Of a DNA stretch of 12,396 nucleotides, positions 1 through 6,387 are shown piece after piece. The position numbers were made by a program, and so were the translations under genes. The notes beneath the pieces were generated by a model, which searched no databases, had not been told where the DNA came from, and was given only the letters and a program-made list of their open reading frames with translations. The DNA comes from Thermocaproicibacter sp041859875. Lineage in GTDB: Bacteria > Bacillota > Clostridia > Oscillospirales > Acutalibacteraceae. Position 1 is the stretch's first letter. Each line of letters starts with the position of its first letter. The stretch lies in NCBI GenBank assembly GCA_041859875.1, contig JBFLFY010000038.1:1-12396 (forward strand). The letters are read 5' to 3'.

Positions 1-123
1 GGAGACAATCGGCCAGTTTCAGAAGACAGCCGCTACACTGCTGTCGGGATGATTGATACCCGCTATATTATTGGAAAAGCCAGTTTCATTATCAGTCCAT
101 TTCACGGCTTTCAAAGCAAGTAA
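1..123 (+). CDS. lepB: Type I signal peptidase, C-terminal end (partial)
   Basis: The reading frame is open from the first base and ends at TAA 121-123, giving the last 40 residues of a protein. It begins with GDNR, continues with SEDSR a few residues on, and then has the pattern G-x-x-x-x-x-x-I-x-GKA. This is the conserved terminal box (GDNR..S.DSR) of type I signal peptidases, membrane enzymes that cleave signal peptides from exported proteins on the outer face of the membrane. The catalytic Ser and Lys and the N-terminal membrane anchor lie upstream of the window and cannot be checked. Family knowledge: lepB commonly sits just before rbgA (ylqF) in Firmicutes, which fits here, with 44 bases between the two. 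I see no terminator or good promoter in that gap, so co-transcription with rbgA is likely (inference). Confidence 0.9.
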   Translation, partial: GDNRPVSEDSRYTAVGMIDTRYIIGKASFIISPFHGFQSK

Positions 124-167
124 ATAAAGTGAGTGAATAATAATTCAGAAAGACAGAGAAGCAGTCA

Positions 168-1040
168 ATGAATGAACAGCAGACGATACAGTGGTTTCCG
201 GGGCATATGGCCCGTACGGAAAAGCAGATTGCAAAAAATTTAAAGCTAGCGGATGTCGTTGTGGAAATCCTAGATGCCCGCATTCCCGTCAGCAGCCGCA
301 ACCCGGATCTTGGGCGCCTGGTTGGCGGAAAGCCCCGGATTTTGCTGATGAATAAATTTGACCTTGCCGACGCAGGAAAAACTTCGGAATGGATTCGCTA
401 TTTCCGCGGAAAAGGGTATGGAGCCATTGCCGCAGACTGCAAGACTGGGAAAAACCTTAATTTACTTTTCCCACAAGTCGAAAGTGTGCTTCAGGATAAA
501 ATTGCTTCTTGGAAAGAAAAAGGTATGTCCGGCCGCAAAATCCGCATTATGGCCGTCGGCATCCCGAACGTGGGAAAGAGCTCGCTCATTAACCGCTTGG
601 CAGGCGGAAAACGGGCAGCGGTTGCGAACAAGCCTGGTGTTACGCGTGCAAGCCAGTGGTTCCCAGTTGGCAAAAATTTTGAAATGCTTGACACACCGGG
701 TGTTTTGTGGCCGAAAATCAGCAGCGCCGGGCAAGGGGAGCGCCTTGCCTTTACAGGTGCGGTAAAAGATGATGTCTTTGATGTGGAGCAAATGGCGTGC
801 CGTTTGCTGGAAGCACTGCGCGAGGCTGCACCGGAAGCACTAAAAGTGCGCTATAAGTTGGAAGGCTCTGACCTTTCCGCATTGGATGGATTCGCTATGC
901 TGGAGCTTGTGGGGCGGAAACGTGGGATGCTGCAGGGCGGTGGTTCTGTTGATACCGAGCGCGCCGCGCATATGCTTCTGGAAGAGTTCCGAAGCGGTAA
1001 AATTGGCCGTATCACACTGGAACAGGCAGACAAGCTATGA
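168..1040 (+). CDS. rbgA: Ribosome biogenesis GTPase RbgA (YlqF), circularly permuted
   Basis: The protein has 290 residues, close to the usual length of about 280. The GTPase motifs appear in permuted order: DAR at 36-38, G4 NKFD at 62-65, then the P-loop GIPNVGKSS at 131-139, the G2 threonine around 159 (GVT) and G3 DTPG at 175-178. This G4-G1-G2-G3 order defines the YlqF/YawG group. The N-terminal start with WFPGHM is typical of RbgA. Family role: a late 50S subunit assembly factor that binds the immature large subunit and hydrolyses GTP during maturation. The C-terminal part (about 200-290) is the helical RNA-binding region. The start at ATG 168 has only a weak purine-rich site (GAGAAG, 155-160), but the conserved N-terminus begins right after it. 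The stop codon overlaps the rnhB start as ATGA, which suggests translational coupling. Confidence 0.95.
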   Translation: MNEQQTIQWFPGHMARTEKQIAKNLKLADVVVEILDARIPVSSRNPDLGRLVGGKPRILLMNKFDLADAGKTSEWIRYFRGKGYGAIAADCKTGKNLNLLFPQVESVLQDKIASWKEKGMSGRKIRIMAVGIPNVGKSSLINRLAGGKRAAVANKPGVTRASQWFPVGKNFEMLDTPGVLWPKISSAGQGERLAFTGAVKDDVFDVEQMACRLLEALREAAPEALKVRYKLEGSDLSALDGFAMLELVGRKRGMLQGGGSVDTERAAHMLLEEFRSGKIGRITLEQADKL

Positions 1041-1672
1041 CCAAACAAGCTGTGACAGACGATTGGTACCGGTACGAAAAACTTGCCAGGCAGGAAGGCT
1101 TCAGCACAGTCTGCGGCATTGACGAAGCCGGGCGCGGCCCTCTTGCCGGGCCTGTTTTTGCTGCTGCGGTTATTTTGCCGGAAGAATGCACGATACAGGG
1201 CATTAACGATTCTAAAAAACTTAGCCCGAAAAAACGAGAAGTCCTGTTCGATGAGATTGAAGCAGGTGCTGTTGCTTATGGGATTGGCTTTGCGACAGAA
1301 GAGGAGATTGACGAGATTAATATTCTGCAGGCAACGTTTCGTGCCATGAAGCGTGCGTTTGACGCATTAAAAATTTTGCCGGATCTTGCGCTCGTTGATG
1401 GCAATCGTATGCCTACGCTTGGGGTGGAAACGCGCACTATCGTTCGTGGTGACGCACTGTCAGCCAGCATAGCGGCAGCTTCTATTTTGGCAAAAGTCAG
1501 CCGTGACCGCCTGATGCGTCAAGTAGCCGAAATTTACCCGCAGTATGGGTTTGCGAAGCACAAAGGATATGGCACAGCCTACCATGTGGAGATGCTGAAA
1601 AAGTATGGCCCTTGCCCGGTACATCGCAGAACGTTTCTGAAAAAGATTCTGGGGGATGCGGCTGATGAATAA
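1037..1672 (+). CDS. rnhB: Ribonuclease HII
   Basis: The protein has 211 residues, normal for bacterial RNase HII. The signature GIDEAGRGPLAGPV starts at residue 27 and carries the acidic pair Asp29 and Glu30. DSKKL is at 58-62, Asp121 lies in LVDGN, and Asp139 follows at the spacing expected for the fourth metal ligand. The block SIAAASILAKVSRD at 144-157 is also characteristic. Family role: an endonuclease that cuts the RNA strand of RNA-DNA hybrids and removes single ribonucleotides misincorporated in DNA, using divalent metal ions in the cytoplasm. The gene begins inside the rbgA stop (ATGA at 1037-1040) and has no clear ribosome binding site of its own, so translation is probably coupled to rbgA. 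It overlaps the start of yraN by a few bases. Confidence 0.96.
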   Translation: MTKQAVTDDWYRYEKLARQEGFSTVCGIDEAGRGPLAGPVFAAAVILPEECTIQGINDSKKLSPKKREVLFDEIEAGAVAYGIGFATEEEIDEINILQATFRAMKRAFDALKILPDLALVDGNRMPTLGVETRTIVRGDALSASIAAASILAKVSRDRLMRQVAEIYPQYGFAKHKGYGTAYHVEMLKKYGPCPVHRRTFLKKILGDAADE

Positions 1673-2030
1673 TTCTTCCGGAGCCGTCGGGGAAGAGTAC
1701 ACGGCAGTGTACCTCCAAAAAAAAGGCTTCATTATTTTGAAACGCAATTTTCACTCCCGCTACGGCGAAATCGATATTATTGCTAAGAATCAAAAATATC
1801 TTGCGTTTGTTGAGGTTAAAACGCGGGAACAGGGTTCGCTTGTCAATCCGCTGGAAGCAGTCACGGCATCCAAACAGAAAAAGATAATCCGCACAGCGCT
1901 GCTTTTTCTGCAAAAGAACCCGATACCTCTGCAGCCGCGTTTTGATGCTGCAGCCATTATAACACAGAATGGTATTCCAGTTTCAATTCAGTACATTACC
2001 GACGCTTTTTCGTGCGGCGGCTTTTTTTGA
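1665..2030 (+). CDS. yraN: YraN family (UPF0102) nuclease-like protein
   Basis: From ATG 1665 the protein has 121 residues, the usual size for this family. It shows G-x-x-GEEYTA near the N-terminus, GEIDII about residues 33-38 and VEVKTR about 51-56. These match the restriction-endonuclease-like fold with a D-x(n)-E-x-K site that defines UPF0102. The exact biochemical role is not established; a role in DNA processing is commonly suggested because the family often lies next to rnhB, as here. An in-frame ATG at 1656 would add three residues, but GGGGGA at 1651-1656 is then too close to act. With ATG 1665 the spacing is eight bases, so I prefer that start. The gene overlaps the 3' end of rnhB. 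Its own 3' end carries a terminator-like hairpin, and the promoter of the next gene begins on its stop codon. Confidence 0.9.
   Translation: MNNSSGAVGEEYTAVYLQKKGFIILKRNFHSRYGEIDIIAKNQKYLAFVEVKTREQGSLVNPLEAVTASKQKKIIRTALLFLQKNPIPLQPRFDAAAIITQNGIPVSIQYITDAFSCGGFF
1999..2028 (+). terminator. Possible intrinsic terminator at the end of yraN
   Basis: CCGACGC (1999-2005) can pair with GCGGCGG (2014-2020): six G-C pairs with one A-G mismatch and an eight-base loop. After one C comes a run of seven T (2022-2028). The element lies entirely inside the last codons of yraN and would close the lepB-rbgA-rnhB-yraN unit. The stem is short and imperfect, so its efficiency is uncertain. Confidence 0.4.
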
Positions 2031-2055
2031 CATTTCCTTTTTGATTGTATATGAT
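2027..2055 (+). promoter_or_regulatory. Sigma-A type promoter for thrC
   Basis: A perfect -35 box TTGACA (2027-2032) is followed by a 17-base spacer and a -10 box TATGAT (2050-2055). The -35 overlaps the yraN stop codon. Transcription would start near 2062, leaving a leader of only about 35 bases before the thrC start. That is too short for a T-box or amino acid riboswitch. Confidence 0.75.
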
Positions 2056-2096
2056 AAAAGTATAATTGAAAACCGATTCTGAAGGGGGTAAACGCC

Positions 2097-3599
2097 TTGA
2101 ACTACCAATCCACGCGGAACAGCCGGATGAGTGTTTCCGCAGCGCAGGCGATTGCGCAGGGAATCTGCGAAAACGGCGGCCTGTTCGTTCCGGAGTCTTT
2201 CCCGGCTATTTCGCCGGTGCACCTTGCGGAACTTCGGCAAATGGACTACGCTGGCCGCGCAGCTGCAATTATGAGTCTATTTCTTACGGATTTTACAGAT
2301 GATGAAATTACAAGCTGTGTTTCAAACGCTTATGGTGCCGGAAAATTTTCCGGTGGAAAACCTGCGCCGGTCGTAACTCCGGAAGAAGGCGTTTCTTACC
2401 TTGAACTTTGGCATGGGCCAACCTGCGCATTTAAGGATATGGCGCTTCAGATTCTGCCGCATTTTTTGACTCGTTCGCTCAAAAAAATCCATTCAGAAAA
2501 AGATGCAATGATTCTTGTTGCAACTTCCGGCGATACCGGCAAAGCTGCACTGGAAGGTTTCCGCAATGTGCCGGGGACTCGGATTCTGGTGTTTTACCCG
2601 CAGAATGGTGTCAGCGCCATGCAGGAACGCCAGATGCGTACACAGGAAGGCGGCAATGTTGCAGTTGTGGCCGTTCACGGAAATTTTGACGATGCCCAGA
2701 CGGGTGTCAAAAAGATTTTTGGCAATGAAGCTATCCGGAGAAAAATCGGGGAGCAGGGGCTGATGTTCTCGAGCGCAAACTCTATTAACTGGGGCAGGCT
2801 GCTGCCACAGATTGTCTATTACTTCTCTGCATGGTGTGACCTTGCAAATGCGGGAAAAATTTCCGCGGATGAAGCAGTCGATTTTTGCGTTCCCACAGGA
2901 AACTTCGGCGACATCCTTGCGGGCTATTATGCGCGGAAAATGGGTTTACCAATTCGCAGACTTATCTGTGCTTCCAATTCGAATAACGTTCTTACGGATT
3001 TTCTGAAAACCGGAGTTTATGACCGAAACCGTCCCTTCCACACGACAATTTCGCCTTCTATGGATATTCTCATTTCCAGTAATCTGGAGCGCCTGCTGTA
3101 TGACATTACAGGGCGTGATGGCGAAAAAGTTACCCGTTGGATGGAACAGCTCAGCACAGACGGAAAATATACGGTTGATTCAGAAACACTCGCAAAGATT
3201 CAGAGTATTTTTGCAGCAGGGTTCTGCAGCGATGAAGAAACAAAAGAAGAGATTCGCCGCATTTATAAGCAGATGCATTACCTCTGTGACCCGCATACAG
3301 CCGTTGCTTCCTGCATCGGCCGCCAGTACCGCAAAGCAGACGGAAACCGGGTGCATCTTGTTGTCATTTCTACAGCAAGCCCATATAAATTTGGTCCGGA
3401 TGTTCTCACAGCGCTTACGCCGGGCGTACAGCCATCGGAAAATGTTTTTGAGGATGTACGCCGCCTTTCTTCCATGACGGGTACGGTAGTTCCAGCTTCC
3501 ATCGCAGCGCTGGAAACAAGGCCGGTTCGTTTTTCACAGGTCTGTGAAAAAGACGGGATGGGCGATGCCGTCTTAGTAGCCGCAGAAAGGAAGGTATAG
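2097..3599 (+). CDS. thrC: Threonine synthase
   Basis: This 500-residue protein is a PLP-dependent enzyme of fold type II that converts O-phospho-L-homoserine to L-threonine and phosphate, the last step of threonine synthesis. The N-terminus (YQSTRNSR, then GLFVPESFP at about 28-36) is typical of the longer E. coli/yeast-like threonine synthases. The PLP-binding lysine is Lys113 in HGPTCAFKDMALQ (106-118). ATSGDTGKAA at 142-151 and GNFGD at 268-272 are cofactor-binding loops, and SSANSINWGR lies at 225-234. The start is TTG at 2097, supported by AAGGGGG at 2082-2088 with good spacing and by the conserved N-terminus. The gene has its own strong promoter and is followed after four bases by a metallophosphoesterase gene. 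No homoserine kinase or homoserine dehydrogenase gene is adjacent in this window. Confidence 0.96.
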   Translation: MNYQSTRNSRMSVSAAQAIAQGICENGGLFVPESFPAISPVHLAELRQMDYAGRAAAIMSLFLTDFTDDEITSCVSNAYGAGKFSGGKPAPVVTPEEGVSYLELWHGPTCAFKDMALQILPHFLTRSLKKIHSEKDAMILVATSGDTGKAALEGFRNVPGTRILVFYPQNGVSAMQERQMRTQEGGNVAVVAVHGNFDDAQTGVKKIFGNEAIRRKIGEQGLMFSSANSINWGRLLPQIVYYFSAWCDLANAGKISADEAVDFCVPTGNFGDILAGYYARKMGLPIRRLICASNSNNVLTDFLKTGVYDRNRPFHTTISPSMDILISSNLERLLYDITGRDGEKVTRWMEQLSTDGKYTVDSETLAKIQSIFAAGFCSDEETKEEIRRIYKQMHYLCDPHTAVASCIGRQYRKADGNRVHLVVISTASPYKFGPDVLTALTPGVQPSENVFEDVRRLSSMTGTVVPASIAALETRPVRFSQVCEKDGMGDAVLVAAERKV

Positions 3600-3603
3600 C
3601 GGG

Positions 3604-4296
3604 ATGGCCCTGTATGCCATTGCCGACCTGCATCTTTCACTTGGCGCCGATAAGCCAATGGATGTTTTTCCAGGTTGGGAAAATTATGTTTCCCGCTTGC
3701 AGAAAAATTGGTGCGCTACTGTTGGCCCGCAGGATACTGTTGTGGTTGCGGGTGACATTTCGTGGGCAATGCACCTGGAAGATGCTGCGCCCGATTTTCG
3801 CTTTATCCAGTCGCTTCCGGGGCGCAAACTGATTTTGAAGGGCAACCATGACTATTGGTGGTCTACCCGGAAAAAGATTGACCAGTTTCTTACAGAAAAC
3901 GGGTTTTCCAGCATCAGCATTATCCACAACTGCGCCGAAGCAGTTGGAAAATTTGCGGTCTGCGGTACGCGTGGATGGTTGTACAATGCCGAAAGCGGCG
4001 AGGACAAAAAAATTGTCAGCCGCGAGGTTGGCCGCCTGAGTGCTTCTTTGGATGATGCCGTAAAAACGGGGAAAAAGCCGGTCGTCTTCCTACATTATCC
4101 ACCAATCTATGATGGTATGGAGTGCAGCGAGATTATGGATGTTCTTGTGAACCGCGGAGTTTCAGACTGCTATTTTGGGCACATCCACGGAAGCGCGGCG
4201 GCGCGGTGCCAGCCGGTAACAGAGTATCGCGGGGTTTCCATGCACCTCATTTCAAGTGATTATCTTGGCTTTACACCGGTTCCAGTCTGTGAATAA
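3604..4296 (+). CDS. Calcineurin-like metallophosphoesterase (COG1768-like)
   Basis: The protein has 230 residues and carries the full metallophosphoesterase signature: DLH at 8-10, GDIS with Asp51, GNHD at 80-83, LHYPP with His164, and GHIHG at 192-196. These supply the ligands of a two-metal centre that hydrolyses phosphomonoesters or diesters. The N-terminal pattern DLHLSLGADKPMDVF followed by W-x-N-Y resembles the COG1768 group of predicted phosphohydrolases, widespread in Clostridia; this grouping is from memory. The substrate is unknown. There is no signal peptide or membrane segment, so it is probably cytoplasmic. ATG 3604 lies nine bases after AAAGGAAGG (3586-3594), which overlaps the 3' end of thrC, so the two genes are likely co-transcribed. 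Whether the activity relates to threonine metabolism cannot be said from the sequence. Confidence 0.85.
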   Translation: MALYAIADLHLSLGADKPMDVFPGWENYVSRLQKNWCATVGPQDTVVVAGDISWAMHLEDAAPDFRFIQSLPGRKLILKGNHDYWWSTRKKIDQFLTENGFSSISIIHNCAEAVGKFAVCGTRGWLYNAESGEDKKIVSREVGRLSASLDDAVKTGKKPVVFLHYPPIYDGMECSEIMDVLVNRGVSDCYFGHIHGSAAARCQPVTEYRGVSMHLISSDYLGFTPVPVCE

Positions 4297-4340
4297 AATT
4301 AAAAACATTTCAGCAATCTGTAGAAACTTATTTGGCCATG

Positions 4341-4349
4341 TGGTATAAT
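4341..4349 (+). promoter_or_regulatory. Extended -10 promoter for tig
   Basis: TGG followed by the consensus TATAAT (4344-4349) forms an extended -10 element. At a 17-base spacing the upstream hexamer (4321-4326) is a poor -35, so the TG extension probably compensates. It lies in the 95-base gap between the phosphoesterase gene and tig. I see no CIRCE inverted repeat and no tandem GGTCAAA (CtsR) sites in this gap. Confidence 0.65.
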
Positions 4350-4391
4350 GTTCTTCGTTAATATGTAAACTTTCAGGAGGAAGTATCAATT

Positions 4392-5729
4392 ATGAGCTTG
4401 AAATCATCAAATAAAGTCGATACAAACCGTTATCAGCTTGAAGTTACGGTGGATGCCGAAACTTTTGAAAAGGCTGTTGAAAAGGCTTACCGCAAAGAAA
4501 ACAAGAAAATTACAATCCCTGGGTTCCGTAAAGGCAAGGCTCCCCGCAAGTTTGTTGAAAAATATTACGGCGAAAATGTCTTTTATGAAGATGCTATCAA
4601 TGAGGTCTATCCGCAGGCAATGGATGATGCCATCCATGAAGCAAAGCTGGAACTGGTACGCGACAAAGTCGATTTTGAGCTTGTTTCCGCAGGCAAAGAA
4701 GGCCTCGATTTTAAGGCAACTGTTACCACAAAGCCGGAAGTAAAGATTGATGGCTACAAGGGAATTACCGCATGGAAAAAGCCGGTTGAAGTAACCGACA
4801 AAGACGTTGACGGCGAGATTGCACGCGTTCAGGAGCGCAACTCCAGAATGGTTACGGTAGAGGACCGTGAAGCACAGAAGGGCGACATCGCCATGATAGA
4901 CTTCGACGGTTCCCTCGACGGTAAACGCTTTGAAGGCGGCAAGGCTGAAAACTATAGCTTGGAACTTGGCTCCGGCCAGTTTATCCCGGGCTTTGAAGAG
5001 CAGGTTGCCGGCCACAAATCCGGAGATGAATTTGACGTGAACGTCAAATTCCCGGAAGATTACCAGGCAAAAGACCTTGCAGGCAAGGATACCGTGTTTA
5101 AGGTAAAACTGCATGAAATCAAGAAGAAAGAACTTCCGGCTGTCGATGACGATTTCGTTAAAGACGTCAGTGAGTTCAATACGCTTGACGAATACAAGGC
5201 AGACATCAGCAAAAAGCTGAAAGACGCCCGGGAAGAAGAAGCGGACGACAATGTTGACAATCAGCTGATTGACAAATTGGTTGGGCTGGTTCAGGCGGAT
5301 ATTCCGGAAGCAATGTATGAGAACCGGATTGATGAAGACCTGCGCGACTTCAGCTATCGTTTGCAGTCCCAGGGCATGAATATTGAAGCCTACATGAAAT
5401 ATACGGGCCTTGACAAAGATGCCATCCGCGGCCAGTTTCATCCGCAGGCAGAGCGTCAGGTAAAACTGCGCCTTGCTTTGGAAGCAATTGTTGCTCTTGA
5501 GGGTGTTAAGCCTTCCGATGAAGATGTAGAAGAAGAGTACAAGAAAATCGCCGATGGCTACAAGGTAGAGCCGGAAAAAATCAAGAAGGTTATTGCGCGC
5601 GAAGATCTTGAAAAAGACATCGCAGTCGAAAAGGCGTTTAACTTTGTAAAAGATAAAGCAGTTATCGCCGAAGGTGAACCGCCGAAGGCAGACGACGCAG
5701 AAAAGAAAGATTCCGGCAAAGCGGAATAA
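4392..5729 (+). CDS. tig: Trigger factor (ribosome-associated chaperone and prolyl isomerase)
   Basis: The protein has 445 residues, normal for trigger factor. The N-terminal ribosome-binding domain (about 1-115) contains GFRKGKAPRK at 44-53, the loop that docks on ribosomal protein L23. A FKBP-type prolyl isomerase domain follows at about 160-245, with GDIAMIDFDG, then F-x-GG and FIPGFEEQV. The C-terminal helical arms form the substrate cradle, and the protein ends in a charged Lys/Asp/Glu/Ala tail. Family role: binding nascent chains at the ribosomal exit tunnel. ATG 4392 follows AGGAGGA (4376-4382) with nine bases between. It is the first gene of the quality-control block, 56 bases before clpP. 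Only a small hairpin without a T-run lies in that gap, so read-through into clpP is expected. Confidence 0.97.
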   Translation: MSLKSSNKVDTNRYQLEVTVDAETFEKAVEKAYRKENKKITIPGFRKGKAPRKFVEKYYGENVFYEDAINEVYPQAMDDAIHEAKLELVRDKVDFELVSAGKEGLDFKATVTTKPEVKIDGYKGITAWKKPVEVTDKDVDGEIARVQERNSRMVTVEDREAQKGDIAMIDFDGSLDGKRFEGGKAENYSLELGSGQFIPGFEEQVAGHKSGDEFDVNVKFPEDYQAKDLAGKDTVFKVKLHEIKKKELPAVDDDFVKDVSEFNTLDEYKADISKKLKDAREEEADDNVDNQLIDKLVGLVQADIPEAMYENRIDEDLRDFSYRLQSQGMNIEAYMKYTGLDKDAIRGQFHPQAERQVKLRLALEAIVALEGVKPSDEDVEEEYKKIADGYKVEPEKIKKVIAREDLEKDIAVEKAFNFVKDKAVIAEGEPPKADDAEKKDSGKAE

Positions 5730-5768
5730 ACCCGTTGGGTTTCGCCAATGCTTTATAAAGTGTGTTTG

Positions 5769-5776
5769 AAGGAGGT
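5769..5776 (+). promoter_or_regulatory. Ribosome binding site deciding the clpP start
   Basis: AAGGAGGT is a full-strength Shine-Dalgarno sequence placed nine bases before ATG 5786. A GTG at 5762 is in the same frame and would add eight residues, but it lies upstream of this site and is therefore unlikely to be the start. Confidence 0.8.
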
Positions 5777-5785
5777 CAGGCGCAG

Positions 5786-6373
5786 ATGAGTAATTTAGTT
5801 CCTTATGTTATTGAACAGACGAACCGCGGTGAGCGCTCTTACGATATTTTTTCCCGGCTGCTGAATGACCGCATCATTATGCTGAACGATGAGGTGAATG
5901 ATGCATCGGCCAGTCTTGTTGTGGCCCAACTGCTTTATTTGGAAGGGCAGGACCCTGCGAAGGATATTAGTCTTTACATCAACAGCCCAGGCGGCTCCGT
6001 TACAGCAGGTATCGCAATTTATGATACGATGCAGTATATTAAGTGTGATGTTTCCACCATCTGCATGGGCCTTGCCGCAAGCATGGGATCTTTTCTGCTT
6101 TCAGCAGGCGCAAAGGGCAAACGCTATTCCCTTCCGCACACAGATATTCTGATTCATCAGCCAAGCGGCGGCCTGCCGCAGTCTCAGGTTTCAGATATTA
6201 TGATTCATGCCAATTATCTTTCCAATAAGAAAAAGCTTTTAAATGAGCTTTTGGCTAAGAACACCGGTCAACCGCTTGAAGTGATTGAGCGCGATACAGA
6301 CCGCGACAATTTCATGACACCGGAAGAAGCCGTTCAGTACGGCCTCATTGACAAGGTGATTGAGAGTCGATGA
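5786..6373 (+). CDS. clpP: ATP-dependent Clp protease proteolytic subunit ClpP
   Basis: From ATG 5786 the protein has 195 residues, the standard ClpP length. It forms the tetradecameric serine peptidase chamber that works with ClpX or other Clp ATPases. The catalytic triad is Ser99 (in GLAASMGSF), His124 (in ILIHQP) and Asp174 (in RDNF, by alignment from memory). NSPGGSVTAG at about 66-75 forms the oxyanion and substrate-binding strand. The N-terminus (LVPYVIEQTNRGERSYD) is the axial-loop region. After His124 the sequence reads QPSGGLPQSQVSD, where typical ClpP has QPLGGxQGQAxD. That is one residue more and lacks the QGQ motif. The oligomer-sensor Asp-Arg pair in DTDRD is intact, so the enzyme is probably active. 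clpX follows after 14 bases. Confidence 0.97.
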   Translation: MSNLVPYVIEQTNRGERSYDIFSRLLNDRIIMLNDEVNDASASLVVAQLLYLEGQDPAKDISLYINSPGGSVTAGIAIYDTMQYIKCDVSTICMGLAASMGSFLLSAGAKGKRYSLPHTDILIHQPSGGLPQSQVSDIMIHANYLSNKKKLLNELLAKNTGQPLEVIERDTDRDNFMTPEEAVQYGLIDKVIESR

Positions 6374-6387
6374 AATAAGGTGATACA

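Noticed and set aside
2056..2096. T-box or amino acid riboswitch ahead of thrC
   Set aside because: The leader from the predicted start site to the TTG codon is only about 35 bases, too short for such elements.
4407..5441. Long open frame of 344 codons on the - strand, opposite tig
   Set aside because: It lies wholly antisense to the clear trigger factor gene and has no recognisable domain. Long antisense frames are common opposite genes with this codon bias.
5728..5742. AAACCC-GTT-GGGTTT inverted repeat directly after tig
   Set aside because: The six-pair stem has a three-base loop and no T-run after it, so it is unlikely to be a terminator. It may be a chance or weak RNA structure.
5751..5760. 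CTTTATAAAG palindrome upstream of clpP
   Set aside because: It contains a TATAAA that could be a -10, but no acceptable -35 lies at 16-18 bases, and a ten-base palindrome can occur by chance.
5762..5785. GTG at 5762 as the clpP start
   Set aside because: It lies upstream of the strong AAGGAGGT site, and the conserved ClpP N-terminus begins at ATG 5786.
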